A stretch of 64,000 bases of DNA from an uncultured Bacteroidota bacterium (GTDB lineage: Bacteria > Bacteroidota > Bacteroidia > Flavobacteriales > Flavobacteriaceae). The translations under genes and the position numbers were made by a program. Positions 15,561 through 24,547 of the stretch are shown here, piece after piece. The notes beneath the pieces were generated by a model. The model ran no database searches and was not told where the DNA came from. It worked only from the letters and a program-made list of their open reading frames with translations. Each line of letters begins with the position of its first letter. Within the stretch, counting starts at the first letter, position 1. The stretch covers positions 1 through 64,000 of the forward strand of contig CACNQJ010000005.1 of assembly GCA_902622575.1 (NCBI GenBank). The letters are read 5' to 3'.

Positions 15561-16190
15561 ATGTCAGATTCTTACAGCTTCTGTAACTTAAATGCTTTTG
15601 AGTTCTGGCTTATTATTCGACTATATACAGCTGCATCAGTTCCATTAATTTTAGCAACATACTATATATTAAATAATAAAGTTTCATACTCAACATCAAG
15701 AGTATTAATCTACTCGTTTATTATAGTTGCTATTGGATGGGAAATTTGGTTAACGTATGGCATAGCTGGCGGGTTGCCAGTAGATGAAAGAAGAAGTATT
15801 GCGCTTTCTTGTGCAATACCTCAAAACTTAAACTGGCTATTAAATTCATTGGCAGATATTCTAATTATTTGGATTGGAATATTTTTAGTTAAAAAATTCT
15901 ATAGAAATAAACCTTCACCATTTTTTGGTTGGAAATGGGGAGCTTTTTTTATATTATTTGTTTGGTTTATGGCTCAAAATATATACGTAGAAGCCTTTTT
16001 TTATCATCTTCAGTTAGGATCTAATGGTGATTTATCATGGGCTCCTCTACAACCATTGGGCTCTTGGTATAATCCAACTCTTTTTGAAATTGGTGGCAAC
16101 CCGATAACTTTTCAATCGCAATCTAGCTGGGTTATTATGACACCTATAGTTTATTATTTATTAATATATTTTAATGGAAAAAGCACTTAA
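15561..16190 (+). CDS. Multi-pass membrane protein of unknown function
   Basis: 209 residues with about five membrane segments (near 14-35, 46-66, 92-110, 125-142 and 192-205). Between segments it has loops rich in Trp, Asn and Pro (AIPQNLNWLLNS, GSWYNPTLFEIGGNP). Two conserved-looking acidic or aromatic stretches (GWEIWLTYGIAGG, MAQNIYVEAFFYHLQ) may form a pocket in the membrane. I do not recognise the family. The AIM24 gene starts two bases after its stop, so the two are one unit; its start is 42 bases from the divergent DUF4838 start. Confidence 0.75.
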   Translation: MSDSYSFCNLNAFEFWLIIRLYTAASVPLILATYYILNNKVSYSTSRVLIYSFIIVAIGWEIWLTYGIAGGLPVDERRSIALSCAIPQNLNWLLNSLADILIIWIGIFLVKKFYRNKPSPFFGWKWGAFFILFVWFMAQNIYVEAFFYHLQLGSNGDLSWAPLQPLGSWYNPTLFEIGGNPITFQSQSSWVIMTPIVYYLLIYFNGKST

Positions 16191-16192
16191 AC

Positions 16193-16807
16193 ATGAAATT
16201 TGAAATAACAGACTCACCCAATTCCTATTTAAAAATAGATTTTGAAAAAAATGAAAAAATCATTGTTGAAAAAGGATGCTTAATGTATAGTAATGGTGAG
16301 TATATTTTTGAAAATAAAATTGAAGGCGGTTTCAAAAATTTGATTGCAAAAGTTTTTGGAGGCAAAAGCTTAACATTTAATGTTTATACAGCTAAAGAGA
16401 CTATGGAAATGGCATTCTCGGCAAAGGATACTGCAGAAATTTTTTGCATAGAAATAGTTAACAATAAATCCATTTTGTTTAATGCTTCATATCATTTTGC
16501 TCGTAGCTTTAACCTTGATGTCGTCCCTGGTGGAATGAATGAAGAATTTTATGTAAAAACAAAAGGCGATGGCAAATTGTTTTTAAAAGGATATGGACAA
16601 ATAATTGAAAAAGATATTAATACATCAAAACCCATTTACATCGACGAAGACTCGGTAATTGCTTATGAAGAAAAATTGGATGCAGAATGGATAACAGGTG
16701 GTATGAAAAAACTTTTAACTAGTGGAGATGGTGAACTTTTTATGATAAAGGGGCAAGGAAAGATTTGGATACAATCAAAGACTAAGATTGAATATAAAAA
16801 AGACTAG
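16193..16807 (+). CDS. AIM24/TIGR00266-family protein
   Basis: 204 residues, no signal peptide. The AIM24 beta-helix-like pattern is visible: the initial YLKIDFEKNEKIIVEKGCLMY, a middle ATP-free core VFGGKSLTFNVYTAK, VVPGGMNEEF, KGDGKLFLKGYG and a closing SGDGELFMIKGQGKIWIQ. The first motif is given in part to keep it short: YLKIDFE and EKGCLMY. Yeast AIM24 affects the inner mitochondrial membrane; bacterial roles are unknown. The gene is coupled to an unknown membrane protein and followed by a strong terminator. Confidence 0.85.
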   Translation: MKFEITDSPNSYLKIDFEKNEKIIVEKGCLMYSNGEYIFENKIEGGFKNLIAKVFGGKSLTFNVYTAKETMEMAFSAKDTAEIFCIEIVNNKSILFNASYHFARSFNLDVVPGGMNEEFYVKTKGDGKLFLKGYGQIIEKDINTSKPIYIDEDSVIAYEEKLDAEWITGGMKKLLTSGDGELFMIKGQGKIWIQSKTKIEYKKD

Positions 16808-16809
16808 TT

Positions 16810-16841
16810 AAAGGGAATAACTATTAGAAGTTATTCCCTTT
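16810..16841. terminator. Bidirectional terminator between convergent genes
   Basis: Perfect 13-base arms: AAAGGGAATAACT at 16810-16822 and its complement at 16829-16841, loop ATTAGA, with T-runs on both sides. It serves the AIM24 unit on the plus strand and the NTF2 gene on the minus strand. Confidence 0.9.
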
Positions 16842-16846
16842 TTTAT

Positions 16847-17770
16847 TTATTTGGGCAAATTACTCGGATTAAAGTAATAGTCCTCTCTAATTATATCGCC
16901 ATTTTCGTTAAAAGAGTGTTGAAGGTGCTGCATTATTCTCGCAGTATTTCCAGTTTTTCTGTTCTTAAAAGTAAATACCCACCAAGAAATTACAACTGTT
17001 CCATCTCCCTCATAATCTAAAACGTCAGGGAAGCCATGTTCTCGAATATCTAATATTTCAAAAGCATCCATGTATTCATCTATACCTGCAAACTCTTCTT
17101 CTAATGTTTTAAATTCAAGAAGTTCAGAATTCATGACGTCATAAAAACGAGTAGATTCATTATACATGCTCTTAGCTTTATCAAAATCCATAGCTTGATA
17201 AGCCTGAATTAAAAGTCTTACTTTGGATACATGTGGGTGATCCTTATAGATAGTACCATTTTTTCTTGTTTCATAAGCGTTATAAGCCTTACTCCAAAGT
17301 AATTGATCATCCATAATTGTCATCCATGCAATTTTTTTCCCGTCAGGTGTTATTCTGAAATTTGCATTTCTAGGCATGTTTAGTTCAAGACCAGTATTTT
17401 TATCATATCCCGTCATCCAAGTATAAGTCTTAACATCTACAGAATTATCTTCTTTGTACTCAAACGCATCTGGATAAGCAGTCCCACGATGTCTAATTTC
17501 AAAGTTTACAATATTTTTACTTAAATAATTTGATCGATTTAATAATTGTTGTAGCGTACCTCTTCTACCTCTCATAGATGCATTTCTCCAACCAAAATCA
17601 TCTGCTACAAGGCTTTTGAGTGTTTCTAAATCTCCTTTGACAAAAGCTTCGTCAAATTTCTTAGCAATCTCCAATGCAGGATGCTCAATATAAATTTTTC
17701 CATTAGCTTTTTTTTGTGAAAATGATGCTATAACAAACATCATCATCATAGTTGTTACTATATTTTTCAT
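16847..17770 (-). CDS. Secreted protein with two NTF2/SnoaL-like domains
   Basis: 307 residues with a signal peptide (1-18, cut near SFS). Two NTF2-like domains follow: about 28-150 (EIAKKFDEAFVKGD, DDFGWRN, VKTYTWMTGYD) and about 172-300 (HPHVSKVRLLIQAY, RFYDVMNSE, VVISWWVFTF, MQHLQHSF). Each has the usual first helix with aspartate-rich turn and the later Trp-rich strands. Such tandem SnoaL-like secreted proteins are common in marine Bacteroidota, with no known reaction. Monocistronic, convergent with AIM24 and ended by a shared terminator. Confidence 0.8.
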   Translation of the reverse strand: MKNIVTTMMMMFVIASFSQKKANGKIYIEHPALEIAKKFDEAFVKGDLETLKSLVADDFGWRNASMRGRRGTLQQLLNRSNYLSKNIVNFEIRHRGTAYPDAFEYKEDNSVDVKTYTWMTGYDKNTGLELNMPRNANFRITPDGKKIAWMTIMDDQLLWSKAYNAYETRKNGTIYKDHPHVSKVRLLIQAYQAMDFDKAKSMYNESTRFYDVMNSELLEFKTLEEEFAGIDEYMDAFEILDIREHGFPDVLDYEGDGTVVISWWVFTFKNRKTGNTARIMQHLQHSFNENGDIIREDYYFNPSNLPK

Positions 17771-17837
17771 TTACGTATTATTTGATTATTAAATAAAGTT
17801 AAACAAATAACATTGAAAAAAATACATATAATTTTAA

Positions 17838-17870
17838 ACTAAAAAACCCATCAAAAGACAGGTTTTTAGT
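17838..17870 (-). terminator. Terminator of the fasciclin-domain gene
   Basis: On the minus strand ACTAAAAACC, a 12-base loop, then GGTTTTTTAGT with one unpaired T, 25 bases after the stop at 17896. The stem is weak apart from two G-C pairs, but the T-rich arm and position fit. Confidence 0.6.
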
Positions 17871-17895
17871 ATCATTAATATTGAGTTATTAAACT

Positions 17896-18855
17896 CTAAT
17901 TAGGTAATATAACCTTATCTATTAAGTGAATTACTCCATTGTTTGCTTGAATATCAACCTCTACAATTTTACTTATTCTATTATTGCCATCTGTAATTGT
18001 CGCTCCTCCAGTAACATTTGCTGTAACTGGTCCGCCCAATGTATTTAACTGAAGATTATCTGACAAGTCAGTTGATAACGCGTTGGTCTCAGCTATAACG
18101 TGATATGTTAAGGTTGAGCTTAAAGTTGGCTCATCGATTGAAGTGAGTCTTTGGACCCCCAATTCAGCCAAGAGGTCGGCAAAAGCTTGTGACGTTGGTG
18201 CAAAAACAGTAAATGGGGCTGGTGATTTACCAGGGTTAGTATTTAAAATTGATACAAAATCGGTTTTTAAATCGCTTCTAGTTAATGCTTGAAATAAGCC
18301 TCCCAGGTTTTGGTCTGCTTTTACAAATGTTACTACTGATGGAAGAGGAATTACAGTATTTATTACATGAATTATTCCATTGGAAGCCATAATATTGCCT
18401 CTTGTAATTCTGGATTCACCATTGATTGTCACCCTCATATTTATTTGCTCAATATGAATTGATAAAGGTTGTCCGTTAACTTCACTTACAGCAGCTGATT
18501 TCTTGTAACCTGTTTTAAAGGTGCTGTATCTTATTTGCTCAGCAACAACATGATTTAGTAAAATGTTTTTCAATAATTCTGTTGGTACACTATCTATAGA
18601 TGAAAATCCATTGTCATTTAAAAATCTAGTCATTACCATATCTGATGGTGCAAATAATGTGTACTTTTCATCGCCATCAAGAACTGTTGAAAGCCCTGTT
18701 TTTTGCAAGGCATAATTTAGAATACTGTAGCTTGGGCTTGCTTCAATTCGATCATAAATTGATATTGGTGAATTGTCAATTTCTTGATCAGTAGGCGAAC
18801 ATGAGTAAGCAAAAGTTAATAAAGAAATTATTATTAATAATTTTAATTTTTTCAT
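17896..18855 (-). CDS. Lipoprotein with two fasciclin (FAS1) domains
   Basis: 319 residues. Lipobox AYSC (Cys19). Two FAS1 repeats: about 32-170 (YTLFAPSDMVMTRFL, LLNHVV, GIIHVINTVIPLP) and 175-319 (FTVFAPTSQAFADLL, LTYHVI, GVIHLIDKVILP). The paired H1 and H2 fasciclin motifs are intact in both. These surface proteins mediate adhesion or bind matrix components. The gene stands alone with its own terminator, divergent from the GH18 gene. Confidence 0.92.
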   Translation of the reverse strand: MKKLKLLIIISLLTFAYSCSPTDQEIDNSPISIYDRIEASPSYSILNYALQKTGLSTVLDGDEKYTLFAPSDMVMTRFLNDNGFSSIDSVPTELLKNILLNHVVAEQIRYSTFKTGYKKSAAVSEVNGQPLSIHIEQINMRVTINGESRITRGNIMASNGIIHVINTVIPLPSVVTFVKADQNLGGLFQALTRSDLKTDFVSILNTNPGKSPAPFTVFAPTSQAFADLLAELGVQRLTSIDEPTLSSTLTYHVIAETNALSTDLSDNLQLNTLGGPVTANVTGGATITDGNNRISKIVEVDIQANNGVIHLIDKVILPN

Positions 18856-18991
18856 AGTTCTAAGATATTTACAAATAAGGTGCCAAAAGAAATACTTATG
18901 AAAAAGACAATGATTTTAACACCATAGTATTTTTGTATTAAAAACAAATACAGTTAGAATTTTTTTTATAAAAAGGATAAATTTACAGTAT

Positions 18992-20017
18992 ATGAAAAAA
19001 CAATTATACCTTACATTGTCCTTTCTTATAATTTCATGCAGCAGTGTTGACGATATTGATGTTATTGAAAATGGTGACTTATTCTCTACTCAGGCTCGAG
19101 TCGTAGGATATTATTCAACTTGTTGCTTTTCTGAGTATGATAAAATTCAATTTTGTAAGCTTACACACCTAAATATTGCGTTTGCTAATCCACTAACCGA
19201 TGGAACAATTGTTCTCCCTGGAAATTCTGGGGATTTACTTAAAAATGTAATGGATACTGCAAGATCACAAAACTCAAATATTAAAATATATATCTCATTA
19301 GCTGGAGGTTGGTTATCGAATGAAATGGCAAACACATGGAAAAATTTTCTCGCAAGCACTCAGGATAGACCAATTTTAATTGAAAAAATAGTTTCATATG
19401 TGTTAGATAATGGTTTTGATGGAGTAGATCTTGATCTAGAGTGGGGGTATGTTACAAATGGTTACAGTGACTTTGTGATTGAGCTCAGAGAGGCACTTAA
19501 AGAACAATCAAAAGGTATAACTGCTGCATATCCATCAGAAACTAGATATTCACTTATTACCGAAGAAGCATTAAATGCATTGGATTTTATAAACTTAATG
19601 GTTTATGATTATACTGGTCCTTGGAATCCATCTCCTGGTCAACACAGCTCTTACAACCACGCAAGACGAGGCATCAGTTTTTGGAAAAACAATGTAGGAA
19701 TTAACCCTTCCAAGCTCACTTTAGGGGTTCCTTTTTATGGTTATGATTTTCAAAATTCAACAACTGTTAAATCATTCACATATGGTTCAATGGTTGATTC
19801 CGATGTTTCTAACTCAGAAAAAGATAACGTTGGAAATAAATACTATAATGGCAGGCCAACAATTGCTAATAAAGTTAAATTAGCATCTCAAAATTTGAGT
19901 GGAATCATGATTTGGCGACTTGGAGCAGATTCATTCTCTGAATATTCTTTACTAGAAACGATACATAAAACTTATACAGATCTTGGTGTTGAAACAACCG
20001 GTCTTTGTGGAAATTAA
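18992..20017 (+). CDS. GH18 chitinase-like lipoprotein
   Basis: 341 residues. Lipobox IISC (Cys16). The GH18 barrel is recognised by VVGYYSTC, the SLAGGW strand (102-107) matching the SxGG motif, and the catalytic DGVDLDLEW at 143-151 with Glu150 as acid/base; later FINLMVYDY and GVPFYGYDF are the MxYD and product-side motifs. GH18 enzymes hydrolyse chitin or related N-acetylglucosamine glycans, releasing oligosaccharides that this organism could import. No carbohydrate-binding module is attached. TAAATTTA about five bases before ATG resembles a -7 element with one mismatch. Confidence 0.9.
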   Translation: MKKQLYLTLSFLIISCSSVDDIDVIENGDLFSTQARVVGYYSTCCFSEYDKIQFCKLTHLNIAFANPLTDGTIVLPGNSGDLLKNVMDTARSQNSNIKIYISLAGGWLSNEMANTWKNFLASTQDRPILIEKIVSYVLDNGFDGVDLDLEWGYVTNGYSDFVIELREALKEQSKGITAAYPSETRYSLITEEALNALDFINLMVYDYTGPWNPSPGQHSSYNHARRGISFWKNNVGINPSKLTLGVPFYGYDFQNSTTVKSFTYGSMVDSDVSNSEKDNVGNKYYNGRPTIANKVKLASQNLSGIMIWRLGADSFSEYSLLETIHKTYTDLGVETTGLCGN

Positions 20018-20099
20018 ATTTAAATAACCCTAAATGGATGTGTTTTGTTTTGAAATAGGTAAAATAAGCTTGAGAACTTCTGCAAGTTAGAGTAAACAA

Positions 20100-20124
20100 A
20101 AAGCCCCTCATAAAGAAGGGCTTT
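20100..20124 (-). terminator. Terminator after the CAT tRNA
   Basis: Arms AAAGCCC (20100-20106) and GGGCTTT (20118-20124) with an 11-base loop, followed on the minus strand by TTTGTTT. It lies five bases beyond the tRNA end. Confidence 0.75.
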
Positions 20125-20129
20125 AAGGG

Positions 20130-20203
20130 TGGTCCCACCTGGACTCGAACCAGGGACCAAATGATTATGAGTCATCTACTCTAACCAGCTGAGCTATAGG
20201 ACC
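20130..20203 (-). tRNA. tRNA with CAT anticodon: tRNA-Ile2 (lysidine) or elongator Met
   Basis: A 74-base cloverleaf: acceptor GGTCCTA pairs with TGGGACC, discriminator A73, D-arm GCTC/GAGT, anticodon loop CTCATAA and T-arm with GGTTCGAGTCC. No CCA is encoded (ACCC follows). The CAT anticodon fits elongator Met or the isoleucine tRNA whose C34 is changed to lysidine. The acceptor pairs C4-G69 and C5-G68, the variable region TTTGGTC and the T-stem resemble the latter. A standard gene caller without modelling of lysidine would report Met. The tRNA itself is certain; its amino acid is not. Confidence 0.9.
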
Positions 20204-20226
20204 GTGATTCTTAATAAGAAACATCG

Positions 20227-20234
20227 CAAATTTA
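20227..20234 (-). promoter_or_regulatory. -7 element of the CAT tRNA
   Basis: On the minus strand TAAATTTG, an exact TAnnTTTG match, 23 bases before the tRNA 5' end. No convincing -33 TTTG. Confidence 0.5.
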
Positions 20235-20274
20235 ACATTATTAAGTAAATTATAAAGGAAATTAATGTTTTAGC

Positions 20275-22950
20275 TTAATTTTCAGAAAAACTTAGATTGG
20301 AATCAAAAATTTCCTCAATAACATTATCTAAAACCGTCTTAAATTTATCCAACTCTTCTTGATTATAGTTTTCAGTTTTTGATTTTTTCAAGCTGATCAG
20401 GCCTGAGTTAAGATTTTTAAAAGAAATTATACCTGCATTTAAACTTTTTGGGTTTTTATTATTGTAGGTATACATTAAGCAATAACACAAAAGCTGAAAT
20501 ACTTCTTTCTTTTTTTTATCAATCAAATCTTGATAACTACCAAATGATAATTTGTATGGCTCAAATGAGCCTGTCTTATAGTCAATAATCTTTACATCTC
20601 CATTTTCACTTTGTATCCTATCAACTGTTCCTTTGAGTTTATATTTAATTTTAGTTTTTTTGGTAACTAGGTCTATTTCAAATTTAGATTCAATGTCTAT
20701 TATTTTTAGTTTAATTCCTTTATTGATTTTATCAATATCTGTTTGGATTAATTTTTTAATTGTATTCTTAAGTACTTTGTAAATAATAATATTTTTTCCT
20801 CTGTAATAATTTTTACCATACTCTTGAATAAATTCATAATCCAATAATTTATCGACTTTCTTTAAGATAATTTTTAATTTTTTTACATCAACCTCCATCC
20901 CTGTAAAGGGTTTATAAATAGCTTCCATGGTGTTGTGAAAAATAATCCCTATTCCTTTTGCTTCAGGGAACTCATTAACTTCTTCATTAGACTTAACTCC
21001 TATTACATACTCATCAAAAAAGTTTATTGGATTATCAATATATCTATTCAATGAAGATGGTGAAAATCCAATTTTAGCAATTTCTTTTAATTTTAAAATT
21101 AAATCCTCTGTTTTTTCGAAAACTTCCGGAATGCTCTTAACTGAACTAAATGGATAGTGAGAAATCATTTGGTTTACATTAAAATTTTGGTTTTCCAAAA
21201 ACTCTAATTGTTGAATATATCTGCTTTTTTCACCTGTATCTACACCTTCTGAAACTGAATTATATATTAAATGAATATTAGATGCTCTGAGTATTAGATG
21301 ATAAAAATCATAGCTAGTTCTTGCATCATCTTCAATTATGGTTGTAAGGTTATATTTTTTTCTAAGATCGAACGGAATCAATGAACCATGAAAGTTATTA
21401 GAGGGTAAAACACCTTCGTTTGCTGAACATATAATAACATTATGAAAGTCCATACCCCTTGATTCTAGTAATCCCATCACATGAAAGTTATGAGTTGGAT
21501 CGCCATAAAAACTAATGCTTTGATTTTTAACTATGTCATTAAAAAAGTCCTTTAGTGAGTTAAAGCTTATTGTAAACTTATACTTTGAGTTAAAATTCTT
21601 GATAATTTGAAGGGTGTTTTTAATTTTAATTGTCTGCTCTAAAAAAATACTTTCTTTAATCTTAGACTCAAAAATACCAATATAATCATGTAATGTGTCT
21701 AGGATGGTAAGTTCTGTACAATTAAAAAGTTTTTTAGAGATATCATTATTCAATATTTCTAATAAATATTTTGAGCTCACATAAACCATGTTTTTATTTA
21801 TAATTTCAGATTTAATAGACTCATATAGATCCGTTTTAGATGGGTTTGATCTAAGCAAATAACTGTTTGATAAAGTGTTTAAAATATCTTTGTAATAAAA
21901 ACTATTGCTTTTTTTTCTTGAATACATTTCAAAAAAATTTGTTGCAAATTTTGAAAGCTGCATATTAATTACAGAATTTGAAATCGATACACTTAAGTTT
22001 TTGATTGATTCTGGCAGGCAGCTTGTTAGGGGGATCAGCAATTCCTGATTAGGTAAAATTATTGCTGTTTTATCCTTAGGTTTTTTCTTGGAAATTTCGT
22101 GAATTAAATTTGCTGCCGTCTTAACTTGAGCGATTTGTTTTGTTGTTTCATAAATAGAAATGCTCTTCTTACATGATATAAGTTTTTTTGACCATTTGAA
22201 CTTATTGCTTTTAAAATAATCCCAGTCAGATATGTATTTTCTAAAAAAATACCCCGCCTCATGTTCCGGATTTTCTATGAATGAATCATCACAATCCCAG
22301 AATATTTCACCCTTATTGTTTTCTAAAATGTGATTTATAATATACTGTTCAGTATTTGATAATGAGTTTAGGCCAAGAAATATGAATGAGAAATCTTTAT
22401 TTGCATCTGAAAATATCTCAATATTTTCTTTAGCATATATATGACATAAACCTTTAGAAGCTAAATTATTTTTAATTAATATCGATTTGAAATTCTCCAC
22501 AATTTTTGGAATCATAGCCCAAAAAGCAAGTTTTTTTTCAGCTTCATGATCATTAATAGTTTCTAGTTTGTGAATTTCATAAAGGTCTTTAAAAACACTT
22601 TTATCATCTGCCATGCTCATATTAACATCATTAATATCGTTCAATAAGGTATTTGCCCAATTTCTAAATAATGTGTACGATTCGAAATCTTTTTTATTTG
22701 AAACCATCATGTAGCTTTCATACAAATAAAAAAGCTGATTGGTTCGAGGAGACTCTTTAATATCGGCTATTTTCTCAATAAAATCATCTATACTGTAAAT
22801 CTGTGGAGATATTGAAACTGATGAAATTTTTTTTAGAATCTCTTTTTTTAAGAATATTTTTGATCTTTGATTTGGTATTACGAAAAAGGTCTTTTCTAAA
22901 TCTATATTTTTATATACCTCATCAAGAACCGTTTCAAAAAAAATTTTCAT
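20275..22950 (-). CDS. AddB-like PD-(D/E)XK nuclease
   Basis: 891 residues from ATG 22948-22950. A longer frame to 22998 runs through the terminator of ompA, so it is not used. The N-terminal part resembles an inactivated helicase (FFVIPNQRSKIFLKKEI, TAIILPNQELLIPL, VIICSANEGVLPSN), as in AddB. The C-terminal nuclease has the core DVKIIDYKTG near 785-795 with a preceding Asp in TVDRIQ. With the UvrD-type AddA-like protein at 24548-27595 it would form a RecBCD-type end-processing complex for double-strand break repair. Unusually, ompA lies between the two genes. Confidence 0.85.
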   Translation of the reverse strand: MKIFFETVLDEVYKNIDLEKTFFVIPNQRSKIFLKKEILKKISSVSISPQIYSIDDFIEKIADIKESPRTNQLFYLYESYMMVSNKKDFESYTLFRNWANTLLNDINDVNMSMADDKSVFKDLYEIHKLETINDHEAEKKLAFWAMIPKIVENFKSILIKNNLASKGLCHIYAKENIEIFSDANKDFSFIFLGLNSLSNTEQYIINHILENNKGEIFWDCDDSFIENPEHEAGYFFRKYISDWDYFKSNKFKWSKKLISCKKSISIYETTKQIAQVKTAANLIHEISKKKPKDKTAIILPNQELLIPLTSCLPESIKNLSVSISNSVINMQLSKFATNFFEMYSRKKSNSFYYKDILNTLSNSYLLRSNPSKTDLYESIKSEIINKNMVYVSSKYLLEILNNDISKKLFNCTELTILDTLHDYIGIFESKIKESIFLEQTIKIKNTLQIIKNFNSKYKFTISFNSLKDFFNDIVKNQSISFYGDPTHNFHVMGLLESRGMDFHNVIICSANEGVLPSNNFHGSLIPFDLRKKYNLTTIIEDDARTSYDFYHLILRASNIHLIYNSVSEGVDTGEKSRYIQQLEFLENQNFNVNQMISHYPFSSVKSIPEVFEKTEDLILKLKEIAKIGFSPSSLNRYIDNPINFFDEYVIGVKSNEEVNEFPEAKGIGIIFHNTMEAIYKPFTGMEVDVKKLKIILKKVDKLLDYEFIQEYGKNYYRGKNIIIYKVLKNTIKKLIQTDIDKINKGIKLKIIDIESKFEIDLVTKKTKIKYKLKGTVDRIQSENGDVKIIDYKTGSFEPYKLSFGSYQDLIDKKKKEVFQLLCYCLMYTYNNKNPKSLNAGIISFKNLNSGLISLKKSKTENYNQEELDKFKTVLDNVIEEIFDSNLSFSEN

Positions 22951-22966
22951 TCTATTAAAAATAAAA

Positions 22967-22992
22967 AAAGCGCCTAAGTTATTAGGCGCTTT
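22967..22992 (-). terminator. Terminator of ompA
   Basis: Perfect 11-base arms AAAGCGCCTAA (22967-22977) and TTAGGCGCTTT (22982-22992) with a four-base loop, followed on the minus strand by TTTTAT. It lies 25 bases after the ompA stop, between ompA and the nuclease start. Confidence 0.92.
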
Positions 22993-23017
22993 ATTCATTT
23001 AAAATTAATTTAAGATT

Positions 23018-24430
23018 TTACTCAACTACCTTAAATTCTACTCTTCTATTAGCTATTCTGCCTTTTCTTGTAGCATTAGATTCTATTGGATTATCCTCTC
23101 CAAAACCTTCTGTCGATAATCTATCTCCTTCAACTCCTTTATCAATAAGGTGAGATTTAACTTTTTCAGCTCTTTCAAGAGATAATTTCTTGTTAAAGGC
23201 TTTTGGACCAGAAGAGTCCGTATGTCCTTCGATAGAGAAACTAGTGTTACCGTATTTAGACATTATTTCGTAAACACTTAATAACAATTCTACAGCATCG
23301 TCTCTTAGATCAGATTTATTGAATTCAAATTGAACAATAGCTCCCAATTCATTAAGCTTTTCAATTGCTTCAGCAGTTGGGTTTGGACAACCAGCATTAT
23401 CAGCTGGTCCTGCATCGTTAGGACACTTATCTTTAGGGTCTGCTATTCCATCACCATCAGAATCTGGGCAACCATTGAATTTTCTAGGCCCAGCCGCATT
23501 AGGACATTCGTCTTTACCATCTTCAATACCATCACCATCAGAGTCAGGGCATCCTTTAAATTTAGCTAAACCTGCAACATCAGGACAAGCATCATTTGGA
23601 TCAGCAACACCGTCACCGTCTGAATCAGGGCAGCCATTAAACTCTAAAAGTCCAGCAGAATTAGGACATGCATCTTTACTATTTTCTATACCATCACCAT
23701 CATCATCTGGACAACCATTGAACTCAGGAAGGCCAGGAACTGATGGACAGTCATCGTGTCTGTCGTATACACCATCTCTATCAGAATCCTTTCCTCCAAA
23801 GTTTACAGCAACTGATAAGTTGTGTTGAAAATGTGGGATAATGTTTGGGGCATAATTGACTATTCCGTTATTTTTAAAGTTATGTCTATAAATAGTATTG
23901 AATTTCAAGTGTATTTTCTTGCTAACAGCATAGGATAGGCCCGCGCCAGCATTTAGATGATAATCTTTATTATTTTTAACAAATGATTGGCCAGCACCAA
24001 CTTCAAGATAAGGCTCAATATTGCAAAACGAAAGACCACTTAATGTTTTAGTTACCATTAAATCAGCACTTAACATTGTTTTGGGGGCGATACTTGGACT
24101 ATCACCTAGCTTTGAAAACTTATTAACTGAGGCTCTAAAACCAAAAGAATATCCATTTTCAGCATATCTAGTTAATGTAATCGTACTTATCGATGATTGT
24201 ACGTTCCAGTGGTCCGTAACATTGAAATACTCATTAAACAAATCAGATCCTAAATCAAGCCCTGTACCAGGCTGACCATTTATTTTGTCGCTAGGATAAT
24301 TTGTTCCATTAAAATTCAATGCGCTAACACCAAAGCTAAATTGCCATGGGTTGTCTTTGTCCTGCGCCCAACTTTGGGTAGTTAGAAATGCTAGGGCAAA
24401 AACAAAAAATATTTTCACAAAGTTTTTCAT
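23018..24430 (-). CDS. OmpA-family protein with thrombospondin type 3 repeats
   Basis: 470 residues from ATG 24428-24430; a longer frame would begin with a non-signal sequence. Signal peptide 1-22. Residues 25-212 form a small N-terminal barrel (FSFGVSALNF, YLEVGAG, LSYAVSKKIHL). Residues 215-350 hold five calcium-binding thrombospondin type 3 repeats (DSDGDGI...CP). Residues 362-470 are the OmpA peptidoglycan-binding domain with EGHTDSSG (401-408), SLERAEKV, and RRVEF near the end. It ties the outer membrane to the cell wall. A likely abundant surface protein with its own terminator, placed between the two Add-type genes. Confidence 0.93.
   Translation of the reverse strand: MKNFVKIFFVFALAFLTTQSWAQDKDNPWQFSFGVSALNFNGTNYPSDKINGQPGTGLDLGSDLFNEYFNVTDHWNVQSSISTITLTRYAENGYSFGFRASVNKFSKLGDSPSIAPKTMLSADLMVTKTLSGLSFCNIEPYLEVGAGQSFVKNNKDYHLNAGAGLSYAVSKKIHLKFNTIYRHNFKNNGIVNYAPNIIPHFQHNLSVAVNFGGKDSDRDGVYDRHDDCPSVPGLPEFNGCPDDDGDGIENSKDACPNSAGLLEFNGCPDSDGDGVADPNDACPDVAGLAKFKGCPDSDGDGIEDGKDECPNAAGPRKFNGCPDSDGDGIADPKDKCPNDAGPADNAGCPNPTAEAIEKLNELGAIVQFEFNKSDLRDDAVELLLSVYEIMSKYGNTSFSIEGHTDSSGPKAFNKKLSLERAEKVKSHLIDKGVEGDRLSTEGFGEDNPIESNATRKGRIANRRVEFKVVE
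23381..23788 (-). repeat. Five in-frame thrombospondin type 3 repeats inside ompA
   Basis: DNA-level tandem units of about 78 bases encode DxDGDGI-type calcium loops and a CP/GCP pair. They are protein repeats, not a CRISPR or an intergenic array. The units differ at many third positions, so recent duplication is unlikely. Confidence 0.85.
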
Positions 24431-24547
24431 GTTAGTATAAATTATTGTTTGATCTAAGCACAAACTTAATGATTTTCATGAAAATATCTCTATTTATTTT
24501 ATTTTTATACAGATGTAGTAGGGTTGTCTAGGGTGATAAAATACATA

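Noticed and set aside
20034-20093. Short plus-strand frame of 18 codons before the tRNA terminator
   Set aside because: Too short, no hydrophobic or conserved motif, and no coupling to another gene.
22951-22998. 16-codon N-terminal extension of the AddB-like protein
   Set aside because: It lies in the ompA terminator hairpin and has no similarity to the family; the later ATG fits.
23381-23788. Tandem repeats that could suggest a CRISPR or satellite
   Set aside because: They are in frame and encode calcium-binding thrombospondin type 3 repeats, with unequal DNA units and no spacers.
23475-23828. A plus-strand frame of 117 codons opposite ompA
   Set aside because: It is a shadow of the thrombospondin repeats; its Ser/Pro/Gly-rich product mirrors the Asp/Gly repeat codons on the other strand, with no start signal.
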